From Cytobacillus solani (GTDB taxonomy: Bacteria > Bacillota > Bacilli > Bacillales > Cytobacillaceae), in the NCBI RefSeq assembly GCF_001420595.1, contig NZ_LJIX01000006.1, positions 1,491,361 through 1,555,360 on the forward strand: 64,000 bases of DNA, read 5' to 3'. How positions within the stretch are numbered: the stretch's first letter is position 1; the number at the start of each line of letters is the position of its first letter. Positions 27,058 through 35,513 of the stretch are shown piece by piece. A program made the position numbers and the translations under genes. The notes under the pieces were generated by a model that was not told where the DNA came from, ran no database searches, and saw nothing but the letters and a program-made list of their open reading frames with translations.

Positions 27058-28185
27058 TTGGATCCGATTTTGTTTATTGATCAAGAACGAAAACTTATTT
27101 TGCAAACTTATAAAGAGCTTCATTTACTTGCAGAGCCAAGCTGGAAGGAGAAGAACACCTCCAAATATATAAAAGGGCTGCTTGAAGATGTGGGTATTAG
27201 TGTCCAGACGTTTCTCGGTCATTATGGGCTGGTGGCAGAAATACCAGGAAAAAAAGCAGATGTAATTGCGCTTCGTGCGGATATGGATGCGTTAGTGCAG
27301 GAAGTGGATGGAATGGTTCGGGCAAATCATTCATGTGGACATGATGCACATAGTACAATGGTATTATTTACGGCACTTGCACTTGCAAAAACAAAAACAC
27401 AACTTACTCATACGATTAGGTTTATTTTTCAGCCAGCTGAAGAAAAAGCAGAAGGTGCCCTTAAAATGATGGAGGAAGGTGTGCTAGAAAATGTGAAATT
27501 TCTTGGAGGCATTCATGTGCGCCCAAGCTTTGAGGTTCCATATCAAAAAGCATCTCCCGTTATTCTCCACGGTTCAACCGTTAGTATTAAGGGAGTGATA
27601 AAAGGATTGCAAGCACATGCAGCCCGGCCGGAAGAAGGGAATAACCCGCTCGAAGCAGTTGCGCTGTTAATCCAAGCAATTAGACAAATTCGTTTAAAGG
27701 ATGAATTTCCTTATTCAATTAAAATAACTGAGCTGCATGGGGGAGAGGCCTCAAATTTAATACCAGAATCTGCTAGATTTACATTTGATTTAAGAGCAGA
27801 AACAAATGAAACGATGGAAAAATTAATTAAACAATCAGAACATACGATTAAGAACATTGCTAATCTGACGGAGACTGACATTGATTTTAGTCTTGCGGAG
27901 TATTCTCCAGCAGCAATAAAGAATGACGAAGCTATTAAATTAGCTGAAAGGGCAATTACTTCTGTACTTAGTGAAGAAAATCTGCAGCCGATTTGCAAAT
28001 CTCCGGGAGCAGAGGATTTTCATTTTTATACGTTGAAAAATCCTACTATTGCAGCGACAATGATTGGTTTAGGCTGTGATTTAAGTCCAGGCTTGCATCA
28101 TCCAAATATGTCATTTGATCAAGAAGCATTGATCTATGGGACAAAGATCTTAGTGAAGCTGTTAGTAGAAGCGGATCAATTATAA
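27058..28185 (+). CDS. M20-family amidohydrolase
   Basis: 375 residues, M20D-type (N-acyl amino acid or IAA-amino-acid hydrolase-like). Metal residues: SCGHDAHSTM, FQPAEEKAEGA (catalytic Glu pair), a His in GGIHVRP and a late GAEDFHFY. Such enzymes release acyl groups from amino acids or related compounds in the cytosol. TTG start with AGGGGG nine or ten bases upstream. Substrate unknown. Confidence 0.88.
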   Translation: MDPILFIDQERKLILQTYKELHLLAEPSWKEKNTSKYIKGLLEDVGISVQTFLGHYGLVAEIPGKKADVIALRADMDALVQEVDGMVRANHSCGHDAHSTMVLFTALALAKTKTQLTHTIRFIFQPAEEKAEGALKMMEEGVLENVKFLGGIHVRPSFEVPYQKASPVILHGSTVSIKGVIKGLQAHAARPEEGNNPLEAVALLIQAIRQIRLKDEFPYSIKITELHGGEASNLIPESARFTFDLRAETNETMEKLIKQSEHTIKNIANLTETDIDFSLAEYSPAAIKNDEAIKLAERAITSVLSEENLQPICKSPGAEDFHFYTLKNPTIAATMIGLGCDLSPGLHHPNMSFDQEALIYGTKILVKLLVEADQL

Positions 28186-28202
28186 TAGTTGGGAAAAAGG
28201 AA

Positions 28203-28224
28203 AAGACCCTTAAAGGGTCTCTTC
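28203..28224 (-). terminator. terminator of the SASP gene
   Basis: AGACCCTTAAAGGGTCT hairpin; read on the minus strand it is followed by TTTCCTTTTT. It may also stop the plus-strand M20 transcript. Confidence 0.65.
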
Positions 28225-28234
28225 CAAAAAATCA

Positions 28235-28432
28235 TCAAGATTGCCCTTGTTGATTTTTTAATTGCTCCTGAGCCATCGCGACTAGACGTTTCGTCATCTC
28301 GCCTCCGACAGAGCCATTAGCTCGTGCGGTCGTATCAGCACCTAGCTGAACACCAAACTCACCCGCAATCTCTTGCTTCATTTGATCCAATACATTTTCA
28401 GCACCGGGTACTAAAAGTTTGTTTCTTGCCAT
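28235..28432 (-). CDS. alpha/beta-type small acid-soluble spore protein
   Basis: 65 residues. Carries the germination-protease site EFGVQLG and the conserved block [15 protein letters not shown]. Made in the forespore, it coats and protects spore DNA and is degraded at germination. ATG preceded by GGTGGGAGTG. A paralogue lies at 50003-50209. Confidence 0.95.
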   Translation of the reverse strand: MARNKLLVPGAENVLDQMKQEIAGEFGVQLGADTTARANGSVGGEMTKRLVAMAQEQLKNQQGQS

Positions 28433-28523
28433 GATACATCACTCCCACCACGATTATTTGAGCAACTAAATGATTGCTCGCATTTAACATAACCGATATT
28501 AGGGTCCTTGATTCATCACACGT

Positions 28524-28760
28524 CTACATAAAGGGCGGAATGCCTTTGCTGAACTCTGATACAAGAGAAGCGATTGATTGCAGCTGTTGATCATCTAAAT
28601 CGAAAGCTACTTTAATTTTACTTTCTAAGTTAGATGTTACTCGTCTTTTACCAATTTCTACTAAGGCGATTAGCGAAAAACTGCAACTAACAATTTTAGC
28701 AAAATCTCGTTGTGTCATATTATAGCTTTCACGTATGAATTTTATAATTTCTTTATTCAT
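28524..28760 (-). CDS. XRE-family helix-turn-helix protein
   Basis: 78 residues made of a single Cro/C1-type HTH (YNMTQRDFAKIVSCSFSLIALVEIGKRR in outline) plus a short helical tail. AAAGGTGAG precedes the ATG. No partner domain; target genes unknown. Confidence 0.8.
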   Translation of the reverse strand: MNKEIIKFIRESYNMTQRDFAKIVSCSFSLIALVEIGKRRVTSNLESKIKVAFDLDDQQLQSIASLVSEFSKGIPPFM

Positions 28761-28895
28761 GTTCTCACCTTTTTAAAAACAAGATTATTTTATTAAGTTA
28801 GCATTTATATCAATCTTTTGTAAAGTAAATTCTATTCCCAACAGTGGAAAAGTATTATCGAACGACTTGTTATTGGAACCAACCTGGATAGAATC

Positions 28896-28921
28896 CCATA
28901 AGGTAAAATAAAACCTTATGG
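28896..28921 (+). promoter_or_regulatory. hairpin in the tgl leader
   Basis: Perfect inverted repeat CCATAAGGT / ACCTTATGG with an A-rich eight-base loop, ending about 17 bases before the tgl ATG. It could be an operator or an RNA hairpin affecting translation; no T-run follows, so it is not a terminator. Confidence 0.5.
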
Positions 28922-28937
28922 AAGGGCTGGGGAAAAA

Positions 28938-29681
28938 ATGATCGTTCTTAGCGATTATGGATTAAAACCAGCTGTTGGCCGTTTTCAAGGGATAAAGCGA
29001 GAGATTTACCTTGCTTTAGAGAACAGTCCATTGCAGCATATGTACGGTTCTCTCCATGAATTGCTATTTGACCTCCAATTAAGAGAAAATATCATACGGA
29101 CAGCTAGAAAACTTCATGAAAGCGATGTGGCTTTTGCTCCATTTCAAACATCTAAATTCAACCCGGAAATTTGGAAAAAGATAAAATACGGGTACTTGTT
29201 AAATCCGTCCGTTCTGCCATCTGATGCAATTAATGATATCTTTATAAATAGTAATGAATATGCATTTGAATGTTCAACAGCCATTGTAATCATTTATTAT
29301 AAAGCGGTACTCGATTCGATCTCGACAAGCTATTTCAATACGTTGTTCCAGCGGCTTCTTGTTTGGGACTGGAATTATGATCGTGATTTAGGTATCATTA
29401 CAACAGTCGGCAGAGACTTTATTCCTGGAGATGTCGTATATTTTTATAATCCTGATTATGATCATCCTGTTTGGACAGGGGAGAATACCGTTTATTTGGG
29501 AAATGGACTATATTTTGGCCATGGGATTGGAATTGAAACTGCTGAAGGGATGATTAAAGCACTGAATACATTAAGAAAAGAAAACGCAACCCAGTCAGCT
29601 TATTTAATCTCCCAGCATAGCCGATTAAATACAAAGTATTTGTCCCAATTTGCAAAACAGACTCTAAGAGTACTAAACTAA
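28938..29681 (+). CDS. tgl: protein-glutamine gamma-glutamyltransferase (spore coat transglutaminase)
   Basis: 247 residues, matching B. subtilis Tgl in length and sequence character. Catalytic cysteine at about residue 112 in FECSTAIVIIYY; other Tgl blocks are LHELLFDLQLRENI, WDWNYDRDLGI and PGDVVYFYNPD. It crosslinks coat proteins through epsilon-(gamma-glutamyl)lysine bonds during late sporulation in the mother cell. SigK control is expected from B. subtilis, but I could not place a convincing SigK promoter. Confidence 0.93.
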   Translation: MIVLSDYGLKPAVGRFQGIKREIYLALENSPLQHMYGSLHELLFDLQLRENIIRTARKLHESDVAFAPFQTSKFNPEIWKKIKYGYLLNPSVLPSDAINDIFINSNEYAFECSTAIVIIYYKAVLDSISTSYFNTLFQRLLVWDWNYDRDLGIITTVGRDFIPGDVVYFYNPDYDHPVWTGENTVYLGNGLYFGHGIGIETAEGMIKALNTLRKENATQSAYLISQHSRLNTKYLSQFAKQTLRVLN

Positions 29682-29807
29682 TTCAATGACTATTATAAAT
29701 GAAGAGATAAAGTGTGACGCGATTCACTGCTTTGTCTTTTTTTATTTTCTATAATGATAATAAATTTCAATTATAATTCATGTTATTCGAATCGAGGAGG
29801 TAAGTTA

Positions 29808-30122
29808 ATGAACAGCGCTCTAAAAGAAAAAATTTATGAAGAGCTGGAATTAGTAATTGATCCAGAATTGGGCATAGATATTGTAAATTTAGGTTTGATA
29901 TATGAAGTAAATATTAATGAAGAAAATAATGTGCATATTGTCATGACTATGACATCAATGGGCTGTCCAATGGCTGGACAAATCGTTGGTGGGGTCAAAA
30001 GTGCCATTTTAGATAATATTGCAGAAATCAGCAAGGTAGATGTAGATATTGTTTGGAGTCCGCCTTGGACAAAGGATAGAATGTCGCGATACGCTCAGCT
30101 CGCACTTGGTATCCACAGATAA
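29808..30122 (+). CDS. yitW: MIP18/DUF59 iron-sulfur cluster assembly factor
   Basis: 104 residues. DUF59 domain with VIDPELGIDIVNLGLIY and the conserved cysteine in TSMGCPMAG; WSPPWTKDRMS near the end is typical of YitW/SufT-like proteins. Supports maturation of Fe-S proteins. The open frame extends to 29754, but the ATG at 29808 has GAGGAGG upstream. Confidence 0.9.
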   Translation: MNSALKEKIYEELELVIDPELGIDIVNLGLIYEVNINEENNVHIVMTMTSMGCPMAGQIVGGVKSAILDNIAEISKVDVDIVWSPPWTKDRMSRYAQLALGIHR

Positions 30123-30134
30123 TAAGATAAAAGC

Positions 30135-30172
30135 AGGCGCTAAGAATGAATATTCTTAGTGCCTATTTATTT
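30135..30172 (+). terminator. rho-independent terminator
   Basis: 13-pair stem AGGCGCTAAGAAT / ATTCTTAGTGCCT with loop GAAT, then ATTTATTTT. Confidence 0.8.
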
Positions 30173-30183
30173 TGTTAGAATTT

Positions 30184-30209
30184 TGAAACTTTTGTACTGC
30201 TTATACGTA
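30184..30209 (+). promoter_or_regulatory. SigW-type promoter of yuaF-floT
   Basis: TGAAAC at 30184-30189, 16-base spacer, CGTA at 30206-30209. This is the exact consensus of the extracytoplasmic sigma factor SigW, which controls the same operon in B. subtilis. Confidence 0.85.
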
Positions 30210-30261
30210 TATAAATTAAACCAAATATATCTGATAATAGATAAAGAAGGGATGTGATATA

Positions 30262-30786
30262 ATGGAACTTTTTGGCTTGCCTATTCATACACTTTATCTC
30301 TATGTACTTATTGTTTCTGGTAGTTTAATTATCCTTTACTTGTTTTTTGGTGATATGGTGGAAGGATTATCTGAGGCTGCAGGGTTTCTCCATCCAGTTC
30401 TAGTGTTAGCTTTTTTAACCTTTTTGTCAGCAATTGGCTATTTATTGGAAGTCCTTACTGGGATGAATAGTGTACTTATACTTATCATTGCCGCAATCGC
30501 TTCAGTTGTTTTAGATACTTTACTAAATGTTTTTGTTCTTATTCCATTAGCCAATACAGAAGAATCACTCGTTTATACGGAAGAATCTTTAAAAGGAAGA
30601 ATAGCTTCGGTAATAATCCCAATTCCAGAGGATGGCTTTGGAGAAATATTGATTGAAAGCTATAGCGGCAGAATTTCAAAGCCTGCTGCTAGCTTTGATA
30701 ATAAAGGCATTGGTGAAGGACAAAAGGTTCTTGTTATCGATGTGAAAGATGGGGTTCTTTATGTAGTACCTCAAAATGAATATTAG
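30262..30786 (+). CDS. yuaF: NfeD-family membrane protein YuaF
   Basis: 174 residues: three membrane helices in the first 95 residues, then a soluble NfeD OB-fold domain (about 105-174; LKGRIASVIIPIPEDGFGEI). Works with flotillin in membrane microdomains. Sixteen bases upstream of floT and behind a SigW promoter, so both are part of the cell-envelope stress response. Confidence 0.9.
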   Translation: MELFGLPIHTLYLYVLIVSGSLIILYLFFGDMVEGLSEAAGFLHPVLVLAFLTFLSAIGYLLEVLTGMNSVLILIIAAIASVVLDTLLNVFVLIPLANTEESLVYTEESLKGRIASVIIPIPEDGFGEILIESYSGRISKPAASFDNKGIGEGQKVLVIDVKDGVLYVVPQNEY

Positions 30787-30801
30787 ATAGGGGGAGTTAC
30801 A

Positions 30802-32337
30802 ATGCTTCAAATTTGGATTATCGTTGGGATTGTTGCATTCTTATTAATTGCCTTACTGGGTGTTTTTATTACGAAATATCGCACAGCTGGACCAGATGAA
30901 GCTTTAATCGTAACAGGAAGCTACCTAGGTAGTAAAAATGTTCATGTGGATGAATCCGGGAACAAAATTAAGATTATTAGGGGTGGAGGAACATTTGTAC
31001 TGCCGGTATTTCAACAGGCAGAACCGTTAAGCTTACTTTCTAGCAAACTAGAAGTTTCCACCCCTGAGGTGTATACAGAGCAGGGTGTTCCAGTCATGGC
31101 TGATGGAACAGCAATAATAAAGATTGGCGGTTCAATAGGGGAAATTGCCACTGCAGCAGAACAATTTCTTGGAAAAAAGAAAGAAGACAGAGAAAATGAA
31201 GCAAAGGAAGTACTCGAAGGTCATTTACGCTCCATTCTTGGTTCGATGACAGTAGAAGAAATCTATAAAAACCGGGATAAATTTTCTCAAGAAGTTCAAA
31301 GGGTTGCCTCACAGGACCTTGCAAAAATGGGTCTGATTATCGTTTCCTTCACCATTAAAGATGTCCGTGATAAAAACGGCTATCTTGATTCATTAGGGAA
31401 GCCGAGAATTGCACAAGTGAAACGGGATGCTGATATTGCAACAGCTGAAGCGGAAAAAGAAACTCGAATTAAGCGTGCTGAAGCTGATAAGGATGCACAA
31501 AAGGCTGAACTTGAGAGAGCGACAGAAATTGCTGAAGCGGAAAAAGAAAACCAAATGAAAATGGCAGATTACCGCAGGGATCAGGATATTGCTAAAGCTC
31601 GTGCAGACCAAGCGTATGATCTTGAAACAGCTCGTGCCAAACAGGAAGTAACCGAACAAGAAATGCAAATTAAAATTATCGAGCGTCAAAAGCAAATCGA
31701 ATTAGAAGAAAAAGAGATTTTAAGAAGAGAACGACAATACGATTCTGAAGTGAAGAAAAAGGCAGATGCGGATCGCTATGCAGTAGAGCAGGCAGCGGAA
31801 GCAGAAAAGAAGAAGCAATTTGCTGAAGCCGATGCCAATAAGTACCGAATTGAAGCACAAGCAAAGGCTGAGGCTGAGCGCGTGAGAGCGGATGGATTAG
31901 CAAAAGCAGACTCACAGCGTGCACAAGGTGAAACAGAAGCTGAAATCATTCGTCTGAAAGGTCTTGCTGAAGCAGAAGCGAAGCGAAAAATAGCTGAAGC
32001 GTTTGAGCAGTATGGTCAAGCTGCAATCATGGATATGGTCTTAACTATGCTCCCAGAATACGCGAAACAAGTGGCAAGCCCGCTATCAAACATTGATAAA
32101 ATTACAGTGGTTGATACAGGCAGTGATGGAAAAAATGGCGGTGCGAATAAAGTTACTGGCTATGCAACGAACCTTATGGCTACATTGCAGGAAAGCTTGA
32201 AAGCTTCTTCGGGTATTGATGTAAAAGATCTATTGGAAAATTTCTCAGGAAAATCGAATATTCGTGAAAGCATCGAACATTTAAAGTTGGAATTGAAGGA
32301 TAATAAGCAAGAAGAAGATAAAAGTGAATTGCAATAG
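30802..32337 (+). CDS. floT: flotillin FloT
   Basis: 511 residues, close to B. subtilis FloT/YuaG. N-terminal hydrophobic hairpin, then an SPFH/band-7 domain (about 35-210) and a long coiled coil (about 210-380) rich in EA/KAEAE repeats, ending with a short variable tail. Oligomerises in the inner leaflet and organises functional membrane microdomains. ATG after AGGGGGAG. Confidence 0.95.
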   Translation: MLQIWIIVGIVAFLLIALLGVFITKYRTAGPDEALIVTGSYLGSKNVHVDESGNKIKIIRGGGTFVLPVFQQAEPLSLLSSKLEVSTPEVYTEQGVPVMADGTAIIKIGGSIGEIATAAEQFLGKKKEDRENEAKEVLEGHLRSILGSMTVEEIYKNRDKFSQEVQRVASQDLAKMGLIIVSFTIKDVRDKNGYLDSLGKPRIAQVKRDADIATAEAEKETRIKRAEADKDAQKAELERATEIAEAEKENQMKMADYRRDQDIAKARADQAYDLETARAKQEVTEQEMQIKIIERQKQIELEEKEILRRERQYDSEVKKKADADRYAVEQAAEAEKKKQFAEADANKYRIEAQAKAEAERVRADGLAKADSQRAQGETEAEIIRLKGLAEAEAKRKIAEAFEQYGQAAIMDMVLTMLPEYAKQVASPLSNIDKITVVDTGSDGKNGGANKVTGYATNLMATLQESLKASSGIDVKDLLENFSGKSNIRESIEHLKLELKDNKQEEDKSELQ

Positions 32338-32450
32338 AGGGAAAATAGTATAGACATATTTCTCTTTAAGAGGTATAAATAGCCCATTTTTTAATGATAA
32401 AAAAGTAATAAAAACGAAGAAATACATCTATTTAGAGGGGGCCTTTTCAT

Positions 32451-32528
32451 ATGGATCCCTCTTTATTTATGGGGATTCTACCTAAAATTGTGCATTCGTC
32501 TATCGCACAATCTAGAGTAAATGAATAG
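32451..32528 (+). CDS. possible 25-residue peptide ORF
   Basis: ATG with AGAGGGGGCC upstream, coding MDPSLFMGILPK and 13 more residues. An inverted repeat ATTGTGC / GCACAAT (32487-32511) lies inside it, so the segment may instead be a structured RNA leader before the YjcZ genes. No homology recognised. Confidence 0.3.
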   Translation: MDPSLFMGILPKIVHSSIAQSRVNE

Positions 32529-32562
32529 GATATATGGAAACAAACAAAGGAGGTATTTGAAC

Positions 32563-32679
32563 ATGGGAAATGAATGTGGAGGCGTTGGTTACGGTGGAGG
32601 CTTCGCTCTACTTGTCGTATTGTTTATCCTATTGATTATCATTGGTGCTTCATGGGGTTACGGTGGTTACGGATATTAA
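32563..32679 (+). CDS. YjcZ-family sporulation peptide 1
   Basis: 38 residues: Gly/Tyr-rich N-terminus (GGVGYGGGF), one hydrophobic helix ([15 protein letters not shown]), then WGYGGYGY. Matches the YjcZ-type tiny membrane peptides found in multiple copies in spore formers. AAAGGAGG precedes the ATG by nine bases. Tandem with a second copy 45 bases downstream. Confidence 0.85.
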   Translation: MGNECGGVGYGGGFALLVVLFILLIIIGASWGYGGYGY

Positions 32680-32724
32680 TAATAGGAAAATATGAATTAT
32701 AGGACAGCAAGGAGGAGATCGTGT

Positions 32725-32874
32725 ATGTATGGATACGGCGGCTATGGCTATGGTTGCTGTGGATACGGCGGAGGAGCTGGATACGGCGGAGGAGCTGGAT
32801 ACGGCGGTGGTTTTGCCTTAATCGTTGTTCTTTTCATCCTTCTAATCATTGTAGGCGCAGCTTGTTTTAGATAA
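32725..32874 (+). CDS. YjcZ-family sporulation peptide 2
   Basis: 49 residues. N-terminus is a GYGGGA repeat (three near-identical GYGGGx units, codon-level repeat TACGGCGGAGGAGCTGGA), then a helix [20 protein letters not shown] almost identical to copy 1. The ATG at 32725 has AAGGAGGAG upstream; the frame is open further 5' but unlikely translated. Function unknown; family expressed in sporulation. Confidence 0.85.
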   Translation: MYGYGGYGYGCCGYGGGAGYGGGAGYGGGFALIVVLFILLIIVGAACFR

Positions 32875-32884
32875 TTAGTATTAG

Positions 32885-32917
32885 AAAAAGCAGGAGAAGA
32901 ATTCCTGCTTTTTTTGT
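32885..32917. terminator. bidirectional terminator
   Basis: AAAAAGCAGGA / TCCTGCTTTTT stem with loop GAAGAAT, between the YjcZ genes and the converging tatD gene. Confidence 0.85.
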
Positions 32918-32932
32918 TGTTTAAGTAACTTT

Positions 32933-33706
32933 TTAAAGTGAATAAAAGCATTTTGTATTATGATACAGTTGACGGTAAACCTCCTGTATTGACATTCCTT
33001 TTTGCTTGGACAGGAAGGAAACTGAATCATTCATCATTTTTGGATGGGTAACTAAACCCTGAAATGGTCCTTCAAATGGCCAAGGTCCATCCGTTTCGAC
33101 CATGATTTGATCAATTGGGAACACTTTTGCAATTTCCTGAATTTCTTCTTCATAAACAATATCAGGAGTGAAGGAAATAAAGTAGCCATTTCTTATGAGA
33201 CGCTGTATGGTTTTGCTATCCCCTTTAAACCAATGAAAATGAGCTTTTTCAATCGAGTGTTTTTCTAAAAGATCACAAACGACAGGGGCATCATCATAAA
33301 CGGCATGAAGCACGATGGGCATCTCCCACTTTTTAGCGAGGATAATAAAGGCTTCTAATAGCTCGATATAGCCGTGTAGTGGAAAAGAGGGATCGCCTGC
33401 CTCCATTCGTAAATAATAGGGAAGTCCTACTTCACCAATGGCAACCATTTTTTCTTTATTTGATTCTATCCAAGTTATTAGATTTGCCAGCTCATTTTCA
33501 TTCGGTAATGACTGTTCAGGATGATACCCAAAAGCAGGCTTCACTTTTGAATATTTTTCAGATAATAAAAGATTTCTCCTTGCAGATTCTATGTCATATG
33601 AAACAGAAATAAAGGATTGAATGGTTGGGGAACTCGAGATAATCGCTTCAATTTCTTCATCCTTATAATGATCAAGATGAATATGGGAATCGATCATTGA
33701 TTTCAT
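32933..33706 (-). CDS. TatD-family metal-dependent hydrolase in the thiamine operon
   Basis: 257 residues, TatD amidohydrolase fold: DSHIHLD at the N-terminus, the metal-bridging Glu in AIGEVGLPYY, His in VLHAVYDD, then HFHWFKG and a late METDGPWP. TatD proteins are nucleases or small-molecule hydrolases. The start overlaps the thiZ stop by four bases, so it is translationally coupled to a pyrimidine transporter. In other Bacilli thiXYZ is accompanied by the amidohydrolase YlmB; a comparable salvage role here is a hypothesis. Confidence 0.85.
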   Translation of the reverse strand: MKSMIDSHIHLDHYKDEEIEAIISSSPTIQSFISVSYDIESARRNLLLSEKYSKVKPAFGYHPEQSLPNENELANLITWIESNKEKMVAIGEVGLPYYLRMEAGDPSFPLHGYIELLEAFIILAKKWEMPIVLHAVYDDAPVVCDLLEKHSIEKAHFHWFKGDSKTIQRLIRNGYFISFTPDIVYEEEIQEIAKVFPIDQIMVETDGPWPFEGPFQGLVTHPKMMNDSVSFLSKQKGMSIQEVYRQLYHNTKCFYSL

Positions 33707-34446
33707 TCTCTATTGCTCCTTTTTAATGCAAAGTGAATCGTTCTCTTGCTTTCCAAAAAACGATTTTCAAGTAAAAGCTCTTCATTTCTCGGGCGGCTAA
33801 AAGGAACCTTAAGCTCAGAAATAACATGTGATGGCCGGTGAGAAAGAACAAAAATACGATCCGAAAGGAAAAGTGCTTCCTCAATATTATGGGTAACAAA
33901 GAGGATGGTTGGTCTATGCGAATCCCAAATATCGAGAAGCCACTTTTGCATACCGAGCCTTGTCCATTCGTCGAGAGCGGAAAAAGGTTCATCCAGCAGA
34001 ATGATAGGCTGCGGGCTTAAGAGCGCACGAATAAATGCCACTCGCTGTTTCATTCCTCCTGATAATTCATGCGGATAGGAATGTATATATTCTTTCAGTC
34101 CTGCCTTTTCAATCATTTCAATGGCTTTCTCTCGATTGATATTCCCTTGAAGCTCCTGACCTAATAATACATTATGGAGAATCGTGCGCCATGGTAGCAA
34201 TGAGGGGGTTTGCGGCATATAGCTAATGGAACCGCGCTTTCCAATAATGCTCTCTTTTTGTAATCGAATCGTTCCTTCATCTGGAGTTAGCAGCCCTCCA
34301 ATTAAGTTGAAAATCGTACTTTTTCCACTGCCAGACGGTCCAAGGATAGAGACGAATTCACCCGCTTTCACATCCAAGCTTAATCCTCGGATAACTTCGT
34401 TTTCTCCAAACCTTTTCGAGACATTTTCAATTGAAAGTAAACTCAT
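33703..34446 (-). CDS. thiZ: HMP-precursor ABC transporter ATP-binding protein
   Basis: 247 residues. Walker A GPSGSGKST, signature LSGGMKQRVAFIRA, Walker B IILLDEPFSALD, H-loop VTHNIEEA: the tauB/ssuB-like subfamily. Energises uptake of a pyrimidine thiamine precursor (the ThiXYZ system takes up N-formyl-aminopyrimidine) under the TPP riboswitch upstream. Overlaps thiX and tatD by four bases each. Confidence 0.88.
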   Translation of the reverse strand: MSLLSIENVSKRFGENEVIRGLSLDVKAGEFVSILGPSGSGKSTIFNLIGGLLTPDEGTIRLQKESIIGKRGSISYMPQTPSLLPWRTILHNVLLGQELQGNINREKAIEMIEKAGLKEYIHSYPHELSGGMKQRVAFIRALLSPQPIILLDEPFSALDEWTRLGMQKWLLDIWDSHRPTILFVTHNIEEALFLSDRIFVLSHRPSHVISELKVPFSRPRNEELLLENRFLESKRTIHFALKRSNRE

Positions 34447-35210
34447 TTTCTTTCAGCCTCCATTCTTTTCCAGCGGACTAGAAAATGCTCTGCCAGCAGA
34501 ATGAGCAAAAATAATAAAAGACTTAATATCATAATAAATAATATAGCAACAAATACACGATCCGTTCGAAAGGAAGAGGAAGCAAGCGTCATATATACAC
34601 CAATTCCTGATTTGGCTCCGAGCCATTCAGAGATGACTGCTCCCATCACGCTATATGTAGCTGAAATCTTTAAACCAGAAAATATAGCTGGCAAGGAAAA
34701 AGGAAGCTCAAGCTTCCAGAAAAGCTGTCTTCGATTAGCACCAGCCATCATCATATAATGCTTCAGTTCATTTGGTGTTTGTCTAAACCCATCTAAAGCA
34801 GCAACAGTGATGGGGAAGAAACAGACAAGTGTGATGACAATAATCTTTGGCATTAAGCCAAAGCCAAACCAAATAACCAATAGGGGAGCAAGAACGATGA
34901 TTGGTACATTCTGTGATAAAATCAGCAAAGGGTAGATTGATTCTCTAACCATTGGAATAAGATGAAGGATAATAGCTGTCAGCAGTCCAACACTTGAGCC
35001 GATGACAAATCCGAGCAACGAAAGTTTAATTGTTGATTGCAGATGCTCATGAAAATTTCCCCAGCCTTCTATTGCTTCTTTAAGAATATCTGTTGGTGGT
35101 GGGAGAAGCCACGCAGGAATATCAGCTAGTTTAACTGCCATTTCCCAAATAATGAATAAAAGGAGGAGAACAAGAGCCGGTCTCCATCCTTTTAATAAAT
35201 TGTTTATCAT
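34443..35210 (-). CDS. thiX: HMP-precursor ABC transporter permease
   Basis: 255 residues, about six membrane helices, SsuC/TauC-type permease. EAA loop PNELKHYMMMAGANRRQLFWKLELP near residues 140-165. Overlaps both neighbours by four bases, indicating a tightly coupled operon. Confidence 0.88.
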   Translation of the reverse strand: MINNLLKGWRPALVLLLLFIIWEMAVKLADIPAWLLPPPTDILKEAIEGWGNFHEHLQSTIKLSLLGFVIGSSVGLLTAIILHLIPMVRESIYPLLILSQNVPIIVLAPLLVIWFGFGLMPKIIVITLVCFFPITVAALDGFRQTPNELKHYMMMAGANRRQLFWKLELPFSLPAIFSGLKISATYSVMGAVISEWLGAKSGIGVYMTLASSSFRTDRVFVAILFIMILSLLLFLLILLAEHFLVRWKRMEAERK

Positions 35211-35500
35211 GAACGGTATTTCTCCGTTAAATCGTTCATTTCAATTCCTGAAGGCTGATATAAAATTTTTACTTGCGAAATGACATTTCTGCTCCCTTTT
35301 TCGATCATTTTTTCGTTCATTTCAGCTATGATTCTTAATAATTGTTCTAATTCACCTTCCATAGTTGTTTCCAGCGGGTGAACCTCATACTTAACTCCTG
35401 ACGCATCAATTACACGAATTGCTTCATCAACGTAGGGAATGACATCCTCACCGTTTTTAGTTTTTGGTATGATTTGTATACTTACTAATGCATTAGCCAT
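35207..35500 (-). CDS. DUF77/MTH1187-family thiamine-binding protein
   Basis: 97 residues, ferredoxin-like fold of the MTH1187/YkoF group (ALVSIQIIPKTKNGEDVIPYVDEAIRVI; later VHPLETTMEGEL). Such proteins bind thiamine or its pyrimidine part in the cytosol. Placed between binding protein and permease in a TPP-controlled operon, it is probably an intracellular carrier or sensor of the imported ligand. Confidence 0.85.
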   Translation of the reverse strand: MANALVSIQIIPKTKNGEDVIPYVDEAIRVIDASGVKYEVHPLETTMEGELEQLLRIIAEMNEKMIEKGSRNVISQVKILYQPSGIEMNDLTEKYRS

Positions 35501-35513
35501 ACTTTAACACTCC

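Noticed and set aside
31094-31924. Long minus-strand open frames inside floT
   Set aside because: They are complementary shadows of the coiled-coil codons (Ala/Glu/Lys repeats) and have no ribosome site.
32758-32815. Short GGATACGGCGGAGGAGCT direct repeats as a possible CRISPR-like array
   Set aside because: They are in-frame codon repeats for GYGGGA in the YjcZ peptide, without spacers.
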